Assembly (NCBI GenBank): GCA_036346255.1
Contig: CM070638.1
Location: 40,176,394-40,240,393 of the forward strand
Source: Ampelocalamus luodianensis
Lineage: Eukaryota > Streptophyta > Magnoliopsida > Poales > Poaceae
Direction: 5' to 3'
Length of the DNA: 64,000 bases
Made by a program: the position numbers and the translations under genes. How positions within the stretch are numbered: position 1 is the stretch's first letter; every line of letters begins with the position of its first letter. The notes below the pieces were generated by a model. It ran no database searches and was not told where the DNA came from. It saw only the letters and a list, made by a program, of their open reading frames with translations. Below, in pieces: positions 11,346 through 23,660 of the stretch.

Positions 11346-14247
11346 TGTAAGATCGAGTAGGCCGACTAGAGGGGGGTGAATAGGCGTTTTAAAACTTTTA
11401 TACGCTAAAACCGATTTCTAATGCGGAAGATAATATAAATACAGTTTTGCACAATTAAGACCTAAAAACCACTAGTCTCAACTAAGTGCTCCAACAATAC
11501 AAGTCTAATGATAATAATCAATTGATCATGAACTTGTGAGCAATTCAATTTAGGCAATGTAAATGGCACATAGCTAGGCAATCATTCATACACAATAGAT
11601 GAGCAACTTAATTATATGAATGTAAATTGCAATAAGGTAAAGCTCAAGAATGCAAACCACAATTGACACGGCGATATTTTTTCCCGTGGTGATCGAAGAC
11701 TTGCCGGTCTCCCCTAATCCACGTTGAGGTAAGTTCAACCTTTTGGATCGGCTCCAAAACGTGAGGCAACACCTCCGAGGTAAGTCCAAACCACTTGGAC
11801 CGGTTCCAACCGAACCAACACCTCTAAGTGAGTTCAACCGCTTGAACCGACTCCAACTTGAACTTATCACCTCAATCCACTAGGGTTGCTCTTACTCCGC
11901 TCCGGAGATGGCGAGCACCAAGCCACTCACAAATCGCCCGGGTCTTCTCACAAGCTTCACTTGAGAAGATCACCAACGCACAACGCCTCCACGCTGTCTA
12001 GGTGTCGGCAAACACCAAGAGTAACAAGACTCAACTTTCACTTGAACCAATCAAGTGCCAAAGCTCTATGGATAAGCAATCCACAACCTAATGCAACACA
12101 TGCACTTAGGGTTTGCTCTCAATCACTCACTAAGTGCAACACATGCACACAAGAGTATGAGAGGCTTGCTCTTAGCTCAAAGAAACTCAATGGGGGCACC
12201 AGCAACGCTTTCTCACACAGCCAAGGTGGGTATTTATAGCCCACACACAAAAATTAGCCGTTGAGAAAGATTCGGAGAATCGGACAAACCGGTCGAGCCG
12301 CCAACTAATGGCGGTCGGACCGCTAAGCGCTAACGGCTATAAAACTAGCCGTTGGACTCTGTCGGTCGACCGCCAACCAATGGCGGTCGGACGCTCACGC
12401 CGATCGATCGCCAACCAATGGCGGTCGGACCGCTCACGCCGATCGAGCCAGGCGGTCGACGCTCAACGAGCACCGAGCAAAACCGAAAACATCTCTTACG
12501 GAAAATACATACCGCCAAACAAATATCGGTACTACGCACTCCGTAGTACCGTTTCAAACTTCCGGTACTACCGCACTCCGGTAGTACCGTTTCTTCGGCC
12601 GTACACACGAAAATCGGTCGACCGCCCAACCCATGGCGGTCGATCCGCTACCTCGATCGATCGCTACGAGGCGGTCGGACCGCCAGATCGGCAAGGCGAA
12701 AGCACTTTGTACATTTGCCTCAACTCAATTTGCAAAACATATTTGCCAAATTGATGCAACATGTACATAAAGATGAAAGCTAGATTCTCAACAAGTTGCA
12801 AAACACATTTGCCAACTTTTAGAATCATCGCCACAAGGAATAAGGTATATGGACTTAAACCGTTTGCAAAACACATTCGCAAACTAAAGTCACATGCTAC
12901 AAGGAATAACCATGAACCACAACTATTTGCAAACGCATTCGCAAATATAGGCAACATGTTAAGTTGAGCTAGAGCAAACACAATGAGCGATCAACACAAG
13001 ACTAACTCAAGTTACTAATTAAGACCCTCTTAATAGTGCGGCAACCTATACTAGCAATCCGGTCTCCAACCAAACACCGAGACCGGTAAAGACTAGGAAC
13101 AAATCCTTAGCCCTAGCTAGTCATACCTTTTCCTTGCGCAACCACTTGAAGCTTGATGACGCATATCCTTGCTTCAAGTCTTGACATACATCAACTCATG
13201 ATGCACTCTTCACTTGATTTCCATCAACACATGATGGATTCTTCTTGTCTTGATGATCAACTCATGATCATCTCCTTTACTCCAAGCTCTTCACTTCAAT
13301 ATCATCAACCCATGATGATGTTCTTCTCTTGATATCATCAACACATGACGATATTCTTTTTCTTCATAAACTTGACTTGATGACGATCAACTCATGACGT
13401 CATCCGAAATCTTCAATCACACAGAACATAACCTATTTATCCATCTCAAGGAGAAACATTAGTTTCACAATATGATTATCATTAATTACCACATCATACC
13501 ATTAACTCATAATGGTTGGGACAAGATACCACAATCTTTCCTTCTTTGGTAATTTATGATAACCACTTCAATAGCAAGTAATTGAATGTAATTGGTATGA
13601 GTATATATAAACTACATAAGTTATGTATACTCAAAAGATACATGAGCATATATGAACTCCATAAGTCTCATATGCCCATACGAATATATCTGAACTACAC
13701 AAGTTGCATATATTCAAGGATATGAGTATATGAACTACATAAGTCTCATATGCCCATACGAATATATCTGAACTACACAAGTTGCATATATTCAAGGATA
13801 TATTTCAAGGTAAAGATCCTTAATATATGTGGACAAAGGAATATGGATCAATACTAATGAAACCACAAGATATAGATTGAACTCCCCCTAAATGTGTGCA
13901 TACACGAGTGTGTAATTAAGACATATGCACATATACAAGTTTTCCTTTTTGGTGAAGTTCAACCTATATAATGGATCCGAGGAATGCAGCAAGATATAAT
14001 AAGATGTTGTCGAATGCATACCTCTTTGATCTTTAAATCCAATTGAGACTAAACAATAGGTATGACAATAGACGTGTTAGTCTTATAAAGATTTGTCATT
14101 TGGAAAGCATACCTTATTTGATTTTTACCTCTTTATCCATTTGAGACTAAACAATAGATGTATCAAAAAGAGTGTTAGTCTCATAAATAGATTTGTCATT
14201 AATAACCAAAACCCCATTAACGCATAATGGCGGGTCTAGATTCTTCA
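11346..14247 (-). mobile_element. E3: copia-like solo LTR
   Basis: A 2902-bp segment with TG...CA ends on the minus strand (TGAAGAATCTAGACCCGCC at the right, CGATCTTACA at the left) is flanked by perfect 5-bp duplications GTGGG (11341-11345 and 14248-14252). The terminal wording CCTATTCACCCCCCTCTAG on the minus strand is characteristic of plant Ty1/copia LTRs of the SIRE/Maximus kind. No gag, pol or primer site is present, so this is a solo LTR left by LTR-LTR recombination. It contains GC-rich direct repeats at 12300-12680 and two perfect hairpins at 12527-12589. The family assignment is by recognition; the boundaries are direct. Confidence 0.75.
12290..12690. repeat. GC-rich direct and inverted repeats inside E3
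   Basis: The words CCAACCAATGGCGGTCGGA and CGGTCGACCGCC recur several times, many as near-palindromes of the GCGGTCGGACCGC type. They are followed by two exact inverted repeats. CGGTACTAC (12527-12535) pairs with 12543-12551 across a 7-base loop. CGGTACTACCG (12563-12573) pairs with 12579-12589 across a 5-base loop. The open frame of 148 codons here is a by-product of the repeats and is not a gene. Confidence 0.7.
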
Positions 14248-14572
14248 GTGGGTTGGTGGTTTGGGCTGGGAAAGAAATAAGGAATGGGCCGAACCAGTGG
14301 GTTTCGGCCCAAAACGAGAAAAAGAAGATTTTTATTGGTTTTCTAATTTTATAAATTAATTGATTTAGGTTTTTAGAAAATAGCAAGTAAGGTTCCAAAA
14401 TGATGGAAAAATTCACATAAATTCCCAAATACATTTAGGACTTAAATAAAATATTTCCAACTTGAATTATTTATTAAATTTTGAAAATAAATTATTTTTC
14501 CTTCAAATTAATTACAGAAAAGCTTTTAAAATTCTAGAAAATTCAGATAACTCAAGGAAAATAGTTAAATTA

Positions 14573-17500
14573 TGTAACATCCCCATTTTGGCTTGTGTTT
14601 CAAATGTAATAAAATGAGGATAAATTAAAACTTTTCCTTCATCCTTTTACTTTTGAAACTTTTCTGAAATTCTTGTAAAGGAATTTTGGGAAATTCAAAA
14701 TCAAAATCCTCATTTATCTCAAGTCAAAACCTTCTGGGTCAAATCTTCTGTTAAACCCTTGGAAATAATTTTCCTTGGTCCTAGGGTGGCTTGGTAACAC
14801 CTCTGAATTATTTCATAATTTTTGGAAATTATTTGAAATATTTTAGAGGCCAGTCAAACCTTGGTCAAACCTCTGAAATAACCTTCTGGAATTTCTTGAG
14901 AAAATCTCAGTGCACAAAAACCTCTGGAAATTTTATGGAAGGTTAACCCTAAGGTCAGGAAGCTCCAGTTAAAATTTCATAAATTTTGGAGTCGATTTGA
15001 TGCCTCAATTAAATCCCCAAAGTTTCAGTTCAAAAATCAAAACCTAACTGGTTTGCACTGTTCCTCGGGTGCGAGTCAGACTCGGGCTCGAGTCACTTGA
15101 CTCGACCGAGCCAACTAACTGCACCCGGCGCGGTCGAGCGGGCGCGCGCGTTATCAGCCGTTAGATCTCCATCGAACGACTCTCATTCGTGTAAGCATTC
15201 GGATAACTCCGGTTGCCCTCTGGTTCTCAGCCGTTGGATTTCAATCGGGCGGTCGACGTTCGTCCGATGCCGTTTCAACGCGATCGCACGCTAGCCCTTG
15301 GATGCAAATCGGACGGCTGGTCGTCGCCTTCCTCTCGCTCGCGCGGCGCTGCGCCATGGCGGAGCCGAGCGTGGGCGCGCAGTGCCTTGTCCCATCCGGC
15401 GACCTCGCAACGGGTGTCTGCAGCGCATTAAATGCCCGTCACTCCACCGCCCCGTTTAGTCGTCGTCTCAACTGCTCCCGTCGCTCACGGCGACGCGTGG
15501 CAGCGAGCAAGGCGAACAACGGTGCTCTCTCGCTCTTCCTGGCTACTTAAGCCCCCTGGTCACCTCCGTTGGCTTCCTTTCCTCTTCCCGCAGCTCTCTC
15601 TTGCACCCTCTGAGCTTGAGCGAGCCCATACCACCCCAGCGCCCATCTCCGCCATTGCCGAGCTTGGAGCTCCTATCGCCGACGGTGCTCGGTGGCTCCT
15701 CGCCCGATTCTTCCTCCTGCTCCTTCCTTTTACCTCTGTGGTGCTTAACCCTCACCCTATTTTGGGTTTCCTCTACAGAGGCAGCGGGGATTGGAGTTTT
15801 GGAGCTCGCGGCCGCCAGTGCCCCCTTTTCTTCTCTGGTGCCGGTAAGACCCCCATTTCCCAATCCCTGCCTCCTGGAGCTTCTCTGTGGTATTGCGAAG
15901 CTCATGGTACCAACCGGTGTTGCTAGTTTGGCCCAGGTTGACCCCTCCACGGTGAAGCTCTTCGCATCGCCGCTGGACTTCGTCGCCGGGCTGCTTTGAT
16001 CATCCTCCGTCCACCCCAACCCCGTCATCATCTTCAGTGAACCCCTGGTGAGCTTCAGCTATCCCCCGTTTAGCTTTTGCTGCACCGTGGTCATGGTTCC
16101 CTGTTTGATCGCGCGCCGCCGCCGTTAACCTCGGCTCGCCGCGGCTATCGTTTGGACTCGGTTGGTCGCGCTAAGTCCATAGGACCCGTCATAGCTTTTG
16201 CACCGTCCATTTGCGCGTAGCTTAGCCATATCGTCGTTTCGTTTTGGTAGCACACCTCTCGCCTCGCCGCGCGCGTCGGTCGCCATTGACCTCGCGGCGG
16301 GTGCCATCAGTGCGCAATAGTGCTAGGATCCCGTTTTGGCCCTTGGCGGCGTCGCCATGGCGATTCGCCGGCGACGAGCCGAGCAAGCTTCGCGGCGGGA
16401 ACTCCTCGTTGTCGGGTGGAGCTCGGTCGAGCGGCGTGGCTCGTGCCGTCGTCCGATCTAGAGATCTCGACCCTCGCCTCTCCACGTCGCCGCCCTCTTC
16501 TGCGCTTCAGTGCCTGTGTCGCTCGGATTCAACCGGGGACGTCCGATCTGAGATCGACGACTCTCAATCGTCCACGTCTCCGGATGTTAGGAAAGTCCCG
16601 AGAGTGCTAAGTCCCGAAATCAGTATCACATTAGGGTCTTGTCATTTTCATATCTTTGTCATCTTAGCTCCAAATTAGATGATTCCAATTTTGTTAGCTT
16701 CCTTATAACTTGAACTTAAATAGAAAAATAACTGGAGACCATGATAAAACCTGGAAAACCATTTTCAAAAATAGTAAACAAGTGAACTTAATACTGTTTT
16801 TCAGAACTTTAGCAAACTTGTAAAATGCATAACTTTTAATCTATAGATTATTTTTGTATGAATCCAATTGGATTAGCTTCCACTGATAGTGTATTTGCTA
16901 GGAAAATTGGTTTCACAAATTTTACTGTTTTTAGAAATCATAAGGATCATATTTTAGTTTAATAACCTAAACAATTTAGACAAATCATAACTCTTTCAAT
17001 ATAACTCCAAATGACCTGAAATTTTATATGGGTTACCACTATACCAGTAAGTAGCTACCATAAAAATTTCAGCCTCAAAATCTTTCTAGAAAATGTTTTT
17101 GCTACAGTGCTAATTATGGCAGAAAATAGGTTTTTAGAGAATACCTTTTGCACCACAAATCCAAATTAGGTTTTTCCAGTTCCTATGTCTAGGTATATTC
17201 GTATTCTACCTTGTGTATAAATTTCGTCGCATTTGGATAATTTTTGCTTGCTCTTTTGTTTAAGTGTTGCTCGTCTTATTGGTTGTTTTCGCTCTTTCGC
17301 TTAGGATTCGATATTTGCGGTAACCCCGAGAACGACCCTCCGCAACAATTTGAGCAACAAAGAAGAAGGCAAGCAGTTTGATCATTTCCCATTTGATCCA
17401 CTACTTTTAAAGTCTAATATTTTGTTTAACTTCTATGTATGCATTGCTATTTTGTTGTTAAATTGATTAGTTAATCCTCTAGTTGCATAATCTGTAGGTA

Positions 17501-18991
17501 AATGTTTATCCTCTACTACAGAGCCTAGGTTATTTGTTTGTGATTAGAGTTCGTTGGATGAGCTCTTGTCACTTAGTAGATTTTGAATAAATATTGCTTA
17601 GCCATGCCTAGTATCGGTAGTATTGGGCGATCATCGACTTAGTCGGTGATCTTGATCACACAAATGCTATTATTATTCCATTATGTCCAACCCTTGTGTT
17701 TTACCATTTTGCAAATCAAAAACTGAAAACAAAAATTATATCTTGGCTTGGGCACAATGGTATGTTGGGTGATCTGTTGGGTGTGAGTGGAATGGTGCCT
17801 AATTCCCTAAGGACCGAGTTACTTGTGCCATTGATCCAAGCAATTATTGCGTGCTAACCACACGAGGGGGATATGGAACCTCTCTTGACTAAGTACTTTG
17901 GGAGGTGTTAATTATGAGCTGGTCGGTGGGTGTGTTTCCTGTGTGCGTGTGTTTGTGGTGTTGGAGGGGAGCATTAGCAGACCGGTTAGGCTGTCTAATG
18001 TGTCTTTCTCCCGTGGGTTGCGGCTCTTAATTAGCATCGTCCATTGGAAAGCGTCTTGTTAGACTTAGCCATGCCTGCATACCAAAGGAAGTGTGCTAAC
18101 CGTGGCTGGTGAAAAGGCGGTCTATCGTGTGGGTACATTGGTACACCCCTGCAGGGTTAAAACTATTCGAATAGCCTCGTCCTAGGTTATGGACACGCTT
18201 GGTTATTTCCCACAAGAACTAGACTACAACCTTTTAAAAACTTAAACTTGACATGGGTGGTATGAAGGGGTACTTCATGCTATTGTTGTGGTGACTATGG
18301 GTTAGTCACTTCTAGGTTGGTGTTGTCATCTATCTATTGATATAATTGTCTCTCTTTTATTTGAACAATAAAAGTTAATTGCAAACTTGCTTTGACTCTA
18401 TTACCTTATTGCAAATGAAAACTTGCTTTATGCTGAAAATAAGTTCAAAGCTTCATCCACTTAAATAAAGCTTGCATGTAGTTAAATATAGTTCTGTTAT
18501 CTCACACGTCAGTCTTGCGAGTACAAAAACAAGTTTTGTACTCATCTGCTTTGCTTAATATTAATTGTTGCAGAGGAAGAAGGTGAGCCCCAAGGGCCTC
18601 ACTTTTGTGAGCTGTGTTGCGGCGCTGTTTGGGACGATTAGCTTGGCGGTCCGGTCGGTTGCCTTGTGGGTAAAGGCACATCGATTGGCTTTTGTTTATC
18701 GCCATCTTATGGCCATTTTGCTTCCGCTGTTTAAATTAGTTACTTATGTGTTATTTGGCCGGTCGGCCTCTCTTTTGTAATAACTCTCCTTATATTATCT
18801 ATGTCTTTCAGTTGTTGCTTTTGCTTCGGCTCTATGTGCATGAATGGAATTGATGCATGATTTTGTAACGGGGTGTGTATACTGCATTTCTGAGAAGTAT
18901 ACATATCTCGAGGCTTGGTTTATTTGATTTGTACTGTTAGGACCAAGTGGATGGTTAAACAGTACAAGCCGAATAAACCGGGGTCCTCACA
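14573..18991 (+). repeat. E4 5' LTR
   Basis: The LTR starts TGTAACATCCCCATTTTGGC and ends GGGGTCCTCACA, immediately before the primer site. It has an AT-rich start, a GC-rich middle (15060-16600) and a long AT-rich end that carries the CCCTGCAGGG / CTATTCGAATAG palindrome pair at 18147-18174. Frames of 130-160 codons between 15097 and 16678 lie in the GC-rich part, overlap each other on both strands and show no protein family. Confidence 0.9.
18565..18780 (+). other. Small ORF in E4 LTR, shared with other LTRs
   Basis: A 71-codon frame beginning MLQRKKVSPKGLTFVS is identical in the 3' LTR (28095-28310). A diverged counterpart beginning MLQRRLIPKGSTFVS occurs on the minus strand of the E5 LTR (36164-36358). 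The conservation may simply reflect nucleotide-level relatedness of the LTRs. No protein family is recognised, and I do not claim that it is translated. Confidence 0.3.
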
Positions 18992-18995
18992 AAGT

Positions 18996-19008
18996 TGGTA
19001 TCAGAGCC
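18996..19008 (+). other. E4 primer-binding site (tRNA-iMet type)
   Basis: TGGTATCAGAGCC lies four bases after the LTR end. It is the usual plant LTR-retrotransposon primer site complementary to the 3' end of initiator methionine tRNA. It is not a tRNA gene. Confidence 0.9.
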
Positions 19009-19718
19009 ATTCCGACCGTAGTAACCCAAGCTTGGTCGTCCTTAGGATATTTTGAAAACCTTATTTTCAAAGTATGAAATGATTTATGAAAGCTTAAGTA
19101 AGTTGTTAGATTTTATTCCTTACCTATCTTAGCTTTCCATCTCATCTTGCTCTAATTTGAGTTTTAAAAGTTGTTCTCCTTTCCTTCTCTCAAATGATAG
19201 TCATTATCGTTTAAATTGGGTTTTGGGAACCAATGAGTTTGGCAAATTGAAGTGTTAGCTGCCCTCTACAAGGTTTTGAAGCTTCCGAAGTTGAAGAGTT
19301 CAATTAGGAGGCTTGGATGCGAAATCTGGACAGCGATCATTCAATTTCCGGACAGCAGGCTCAAAGGTTCTAAATAGGGTAGAAAATGAGAGGTTAATCA
19401 ACTAAAACTTGTGGGAACAAAAGGGTAGGATGTGATACTAGTTAGCTAAGTACCTAACGCTATTTTTGCCGCCTTAACTTTGCTCTTGAGTAGTGTTAGA
19501 TTTGTTGTAAGGTGCTGAAATTTTTACCTTCTCACACTATTACTCGTTCATTCAATACGGGTTAATGGCATTGAGAAGTTGAGCTTGGTTTAATAATTCC
19601 TTTGCTGTTTTTGGCTTTCGGTTAGGGTGATATCTCATTCCCCTAATCGTTAGCTTTTCGCTTTCATCAACTTCTAGACTTAGTGTGTTGGTTGCTAACC
19701 TAAATTTCTTGAACCAGG

Positions 19719-20800
19719 ATGGCTGGAGGTACTCGTAGCGGCCGTGGTCAGCAGCCTGGTTTGGATGAGGAGCTCCCGCCTCCTCCGACCATGGCTGAGG
19801 TCCTTCTTCAGATCGAGCGCAACCGTTCAGAGGACAGGAGGGTCCTGCTGGATGTTATTGCGCGCAACACCTTCGCCCTTTCCGGTGCCTCAGGATCCGG
19901 GCAGGGGGCGAACATCAGTCTCGTGGGGGTTTGGCCGAGTTTCTTCGCACTCAGCCCCCCACGTTCTCCAGGTCCGAGGACCCATTGGACGCGGATGGCC
20001 GGCTGCGTCGAGTTGAGCGTAAGCTCGACGTTGCTCGATGCTGACCAGGATAGGGCACTCTTTGCCTCCCATCAGCTTCAGGGGGCAGCACTCTCCTGGT
20101 GGGAGAACTTCTTGGCCATGCAGCCCGCCGGCCACACTGTCTCTTGGGATGAGTTCCGGACGGCGTTCGTCCGAGCTCACATCCTGCGCCGCTTGATGAA
20201 GTCAAGAAGAAGGAGTTTCGCGCGCTCAAGCAAGGGCGTAAGTCGGTGATGGAGTACATGCACGAGTTCAACCACTTGGCTCGTTATGCTCCATCCGAGG
20301 TGGCCACCGATGAGGCCAAGCGGAGAAGTTCATGGAGGGCTTGTCGAGGAGCCGCAAGACAGGCTCTCCATTGTGGACTTTGCCGACTTTCGTGCCTTGG
20401 TGGACAAGGCCATTGTTCTTGAGCACAAGGCGAAGGCGCTGGCGAGTCCCGCAGCGCAAGTGGGAGGCCCGATCTGCGCAGCCGCCTCTCTCGTCCCGTG
20501 TCGGGCCTACCCGGGCCCGTTCGTGGCTTCACTACCACCGAGGCCGCCGGCACGACTCCTCGCCCTCCGCGAGCGTGCCCCCGATCCACGTGCGCTGCGA
20601 ACCAGCAGGGTGGCCCCCGCAATCCGGCTGCCAGGGTCACTTGCTTTTCTTGCAACCAGAAGGGGCATTATGCAAATACTTTCCCTAACAGATCGAGCGC
20701 CCCTCGTCCTAATGGAGGACGCGCGCGGGAGGTGGTCCTCCCGAGATCGAAGGTTGTCCCCGCTACCCAAGGCGTGGGTAGTGGCGCGTCAACCTCATCT
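19719..20800 (+). pseudogene. E4 gag (capsid/nucleocapsid), frameshifted
   Basis: The frame opens at ATG 19719 with MAGGTRSGRG and a proline-rich segment. The retrotransposon gag domain follows: FASHQLQGAALSWWENFLAM, then SWDEFRTAFVRAHI, then MEYMHEFNHLARYAP after a frame change near 20180-20250. A zinc knuckle at 20642-20683 reads CFSCNQKGHYANTF, so the last zinc-binding cysteine is replaced by phenylalanine. Intact Gag would form the particle that packages element RNA. At least three frame changes interrupt the domain, several at places where one base of a repeated pair seems missing. Confidence 0.85.
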
Positions 20801-21225
20801 CCGCGGAGGAGGCACAGAGGCACCCGACGTCGTGTTGGGTACCCTTTCGGTTAACTCTTTCCTCTGCTACGCTTTGTTTGATTGAGCGCATCTCATTCGT
20901 TTGTTTCGAGTCTTTTCTCTGCTGTGGGGTCTTGATTTACTCCATTGTTGGTCCCGCCGCTAATTCGCTCCCGGTTCGGAGTTGAGAGTCGAGTCCGAGT
21001 GTAGGGATGTCCTCGTTGAGATAGAAGGGTAGGATTCTTGGCAAACCTTATCCTCCTTCGATCGGCGAGCTTAGATGTAATCCTAGGCATGGATTGGTTG
21101 TCTCAAAGCACATGGGACAAATTGATTGCGCTAGGAGGCTCATCTACCTTACGGTCCTTCCGGCGGCGAGTTCGCTTTTGGCGAAGCAGGTCCGCATCTC
21201 TTCGCGCCGGCGAAGCCGACTCTAG
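20801..21225 (+). pseudogene. E4 protease region, badly decayed
   Basis: Between gag and reverse transcriptase, frames give LISAEEAQRHP, then VNSFLCYALFD followed by a stop and a frame with ASHSFV. In this family that corresponds to the aspartic protease active-site stretch (DSGASHSF), here damaged at the Ser-Gly codons. Another conserved piece, VILGMDWLSQ, follows at about 21077-21106. The mature enzyme would cleave the Gag-Pol polyprotein. This copy could not do so as read. Confidence 0.65.
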
Positions 21226-22091
21226 ATGTTAGTGAAGTCCCGGTGGTATGTGACTTTGTTGATGTCTTCCCGACGACCTTCCAGGATGCCACCATTCGAG
21301 ACCTCGAGTTTGTCATTGAGTTGGTTCCGTGCATCGCCCGATTTCAAAGAGGTCTTACCGAATGGACCCAATCGAGTTGGTGGAGTTGAAGAAGCACGGG
21401 GTGAGCTTCAAGAGAAGGGTTTCATCCGCCTAGCTCATCTCCTTGGGGATGCTCGGCAATCTTTGTCCCAAAAAGGACAAGACGTCGCGCATGTGCGTTG
21501 ATTACCGTCCACTTAATGAAGTAACGGTAAAGAACAAGTACCCTTTGCCCGTATCGATGACCTCTTCGATCAATTAACCGGAGCTCGAGTCTTCTCAAGA
21601 TTGATTTGAGAGTGGGATATCATCAAGTTCGGATTCGACCTGAGGATATCCCAAAGACGGCTTTTTCTACTCGTTATGGCTTGTACGAGTATACCGTCAT
21701 GTCATTCGGCTTAACCAATGCTCCGTCCTTGTTCATGAACCTCATGAATTCGGTATTCATGGAGTATTTGGATAGGTTCGTTGTGGTCTTCATCGATGAT
21801 ATCCTTATCTACTCCAAGAGCGATGAGGAACACACCGAGCATTTGAGGCTTGTGTTGGGCAAGCTTCGTGAGCACCAGCTGTATGCGAAGTTCAGCAAGT
21901 GCGCATTCTGGTTGAAGGAAGTACCTTTCTTAGGCCATATTCTTTCGGCAGGAGGCGTAGCTGTGGATCCTAGCAAGATCAGTGACGTGCTTTCCCGAGT
22001 CGACCTACCGGTCACGAAGTTCGAGTTTTCTTGGTTTAGCGGGATATTATCGCCGCTTTATCGAGAACTTCTCCAAGATAGCGGCCGATGA
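21226..22091 (+). pseudogene. E4 reverse transcriptase, frameshifted
   Basis: The reverse transcriptase core is best preserved at 21606-22091: RVGYHQVRIRPEDIPKTAF, a segment with YTVMSFGLTNAPSLFM, then VVVFIDDILIYS. The two catalytic aspartates of the F-I-D-D box are at 21795-21800. It continues through LGHILSAGGVAVDPSKI into the thumb. The upstream fingers part (21226-21540) is spread over several frames. The protein would copy the genomic RNA into DNA in cytoplasmic particles. Frame changes before 21606 and after 22020 disable it. Confidence 0.88.
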
Positions 22092-22179
22092 CGGAGTTGC
22101 TCAAGAAGGACAAGAAGTTCTCGTGGTCCGCTGATTGCGAGAAAGTTTCAAGCGCTTAAGAAGCGATTGACCACCGCTC

Positions 22180-22580
22180 CGTTCTTGTTCTCCCGATGTC
22201 CGTCGGCTTCGATATCTTTTGTGACGCTTCTCGTCGAGGCCTCGGTTGTGTCCTTATGCAAGAAGGCAAGGTAGTGGCCTATGCATCAAGGCAATTGAGA
22301 CCTCATGAACTCAACTACCCTACCCATGATTTGGAGTTAGCCGCTGTGATCCATGCACTTAAGATTTGGCGACATTACCTAATCGGTAATTGTTGTGAAG
22401 TGTATTCGGATCACAAAAGCTTAAAATATTTGTTCACCCAACCAGATCTGAACCTCAGGCAAAGGAGATGGTTGGAGTTGATCAAGGACTATGACATGGG
22501 TATTCACTACCATCCGGGCAAGGCCAATGTCGTTGCGGATGCGCTTAGCCGCAAAACGCATTGCAATGCATTGTTACTCC
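22180..22580 (+). pseudogene. E4 RNase H domain
   Basis: The gypsy RNase H is well preserved in one frame. It shows FDIFCDASRRGLGCVL (first acidic residue), YPTHDLELAAVIHALKIWR (catalytic glutamate), VYSDHKSLKYLFTQ (third acidic residue), and VVADALSRK (final aspartate). All four catalytic positions are present. The domain removes RNA from the RNA/DNA hybrid during reverse transcription. Frame changes separate it from the reverse transcriptase before 22196 and from integrase after about 22560. Confidence 0.88.
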
Positions 22581-23660
22581 AAGAGCCTCAGCCCCCCCCC
22601 TTCTGGAGGAGTTCCAGCGTCTCAACTTGGGTTTGGTTGAGCATGGTTCCCTCGCTGCCTTGGTTGTGCAGCCAACCTTGGTGGATCGGATCAGGTCTGC
22701 TCAGCAGTCAGATGTTGGAGTGAACCACATCAAGGAAAATGTCAAGAATGGAACAGCCAAGTGCTTCTCCGTAGATGAGCTTGGTGTCGTGAGGTTCGGG
22801 CAACGCCTCGTGGTTCCAAAGGACATGGAGTTGCGGGATTTGATCCTCCGCGAAGCCCACGATTCTCCGTTATCCATTCATCCTGGGGCCACGAAGATGT
22901 ATCGGGATCTCCGCGAGGTTCCGTGGACCCGAATGAAGAGGAGATCGCAAGGTTCGTTCGAAAGTGCGACATGTGTCGTCGTGTCAAGGCCGAGCATCAG
23001 CGCCCTGCGGGATTGCTTCAGCCCTTGCCCATTCCGGAGTGGAAGTGGGATTCGGTCGGGATGGATTTTGTCACTGGCCTACCTAGGTCACCGAGGGGCA
23101 ATGATGGCATTTGGGTTATCATTGACCGGTTGACGAAAGTGGCGCATTTTCTTCCAGTCAAGACCAAGATTCGTACCGGTCACCTTGCGGAGCTCTATAT
23201 CGCCAGGATAGTGAGCTTGCATGGGGTGCCGAAGACGATCATTTCTGATCGTGGTTCCATCTTCACTTCCCAGTTCTGGCATAGCTTGCAAGAAGCTATG
23301 GGAACTCGTCTTTCTTCGGACAAACATATCACCCCAAACAGATGGTCGGGCCGAGAGGGTCAACTGGTTTTGGAGGACATCTTTGCGAGCTTGTGTCCTT
23401 TCTTATGGGAAGCATTGGGAGAAGTGCTTGCCATTCGCCGAGTTTTCTTATAACAACAGTTTCCAAGCCAGTCTCGGCATGGCACCATTTGAGGCATTAT
23501 ACGGGAGAAAGTGTAGAACCCCGTTGAACTGGTCCGAGACCGGTGAAAGACCTTTCTTTGGCCCGGACTCGATTAATGAGGCCGAAGGTCAAGTCCGACT
23601 CATTCGTGATCGCTTACGCACACTCAATCCGAGCAAAGAGCTATGCGGATCGCCGTCGTC
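22581..23660 (+). pseudogene. E4 integrase
   Basis: The zinc-binding HHCC region includes LSIHPGATKMYRDL and FVRKCDMCRRVKAEHQRP, the CxxC pair being at about 22968-22979. The catalytic core shows WDSVGMDFVTGLP (first Asp), IISDRGSIFTSQFWHSLQ (second Asp) and TDGRAERVN (Glu). The conserved C-terminal block with FAEFSYNNSFQASLGMAPFE and ALYGRKCRTP follows. The protein would insert the cDNA into the genome. At least three frame changes split it, although the D,D,E residues are all visible. Confidence 0.88.

Noticed and set aside
12308..12754. A 148-codon frame
   Set aside because: It translates the CGGTCGACC-type direct repeats of the E3 LTR, and its length is a repeat artefact.
15097..16678. 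Frames of 130-164 codons on both strands
   Set aside because: They belong to the GC-rich half of the E4 5' LTR and are broken in the 3' LTR copy (24757-26214), so they are not conserved as proteins.
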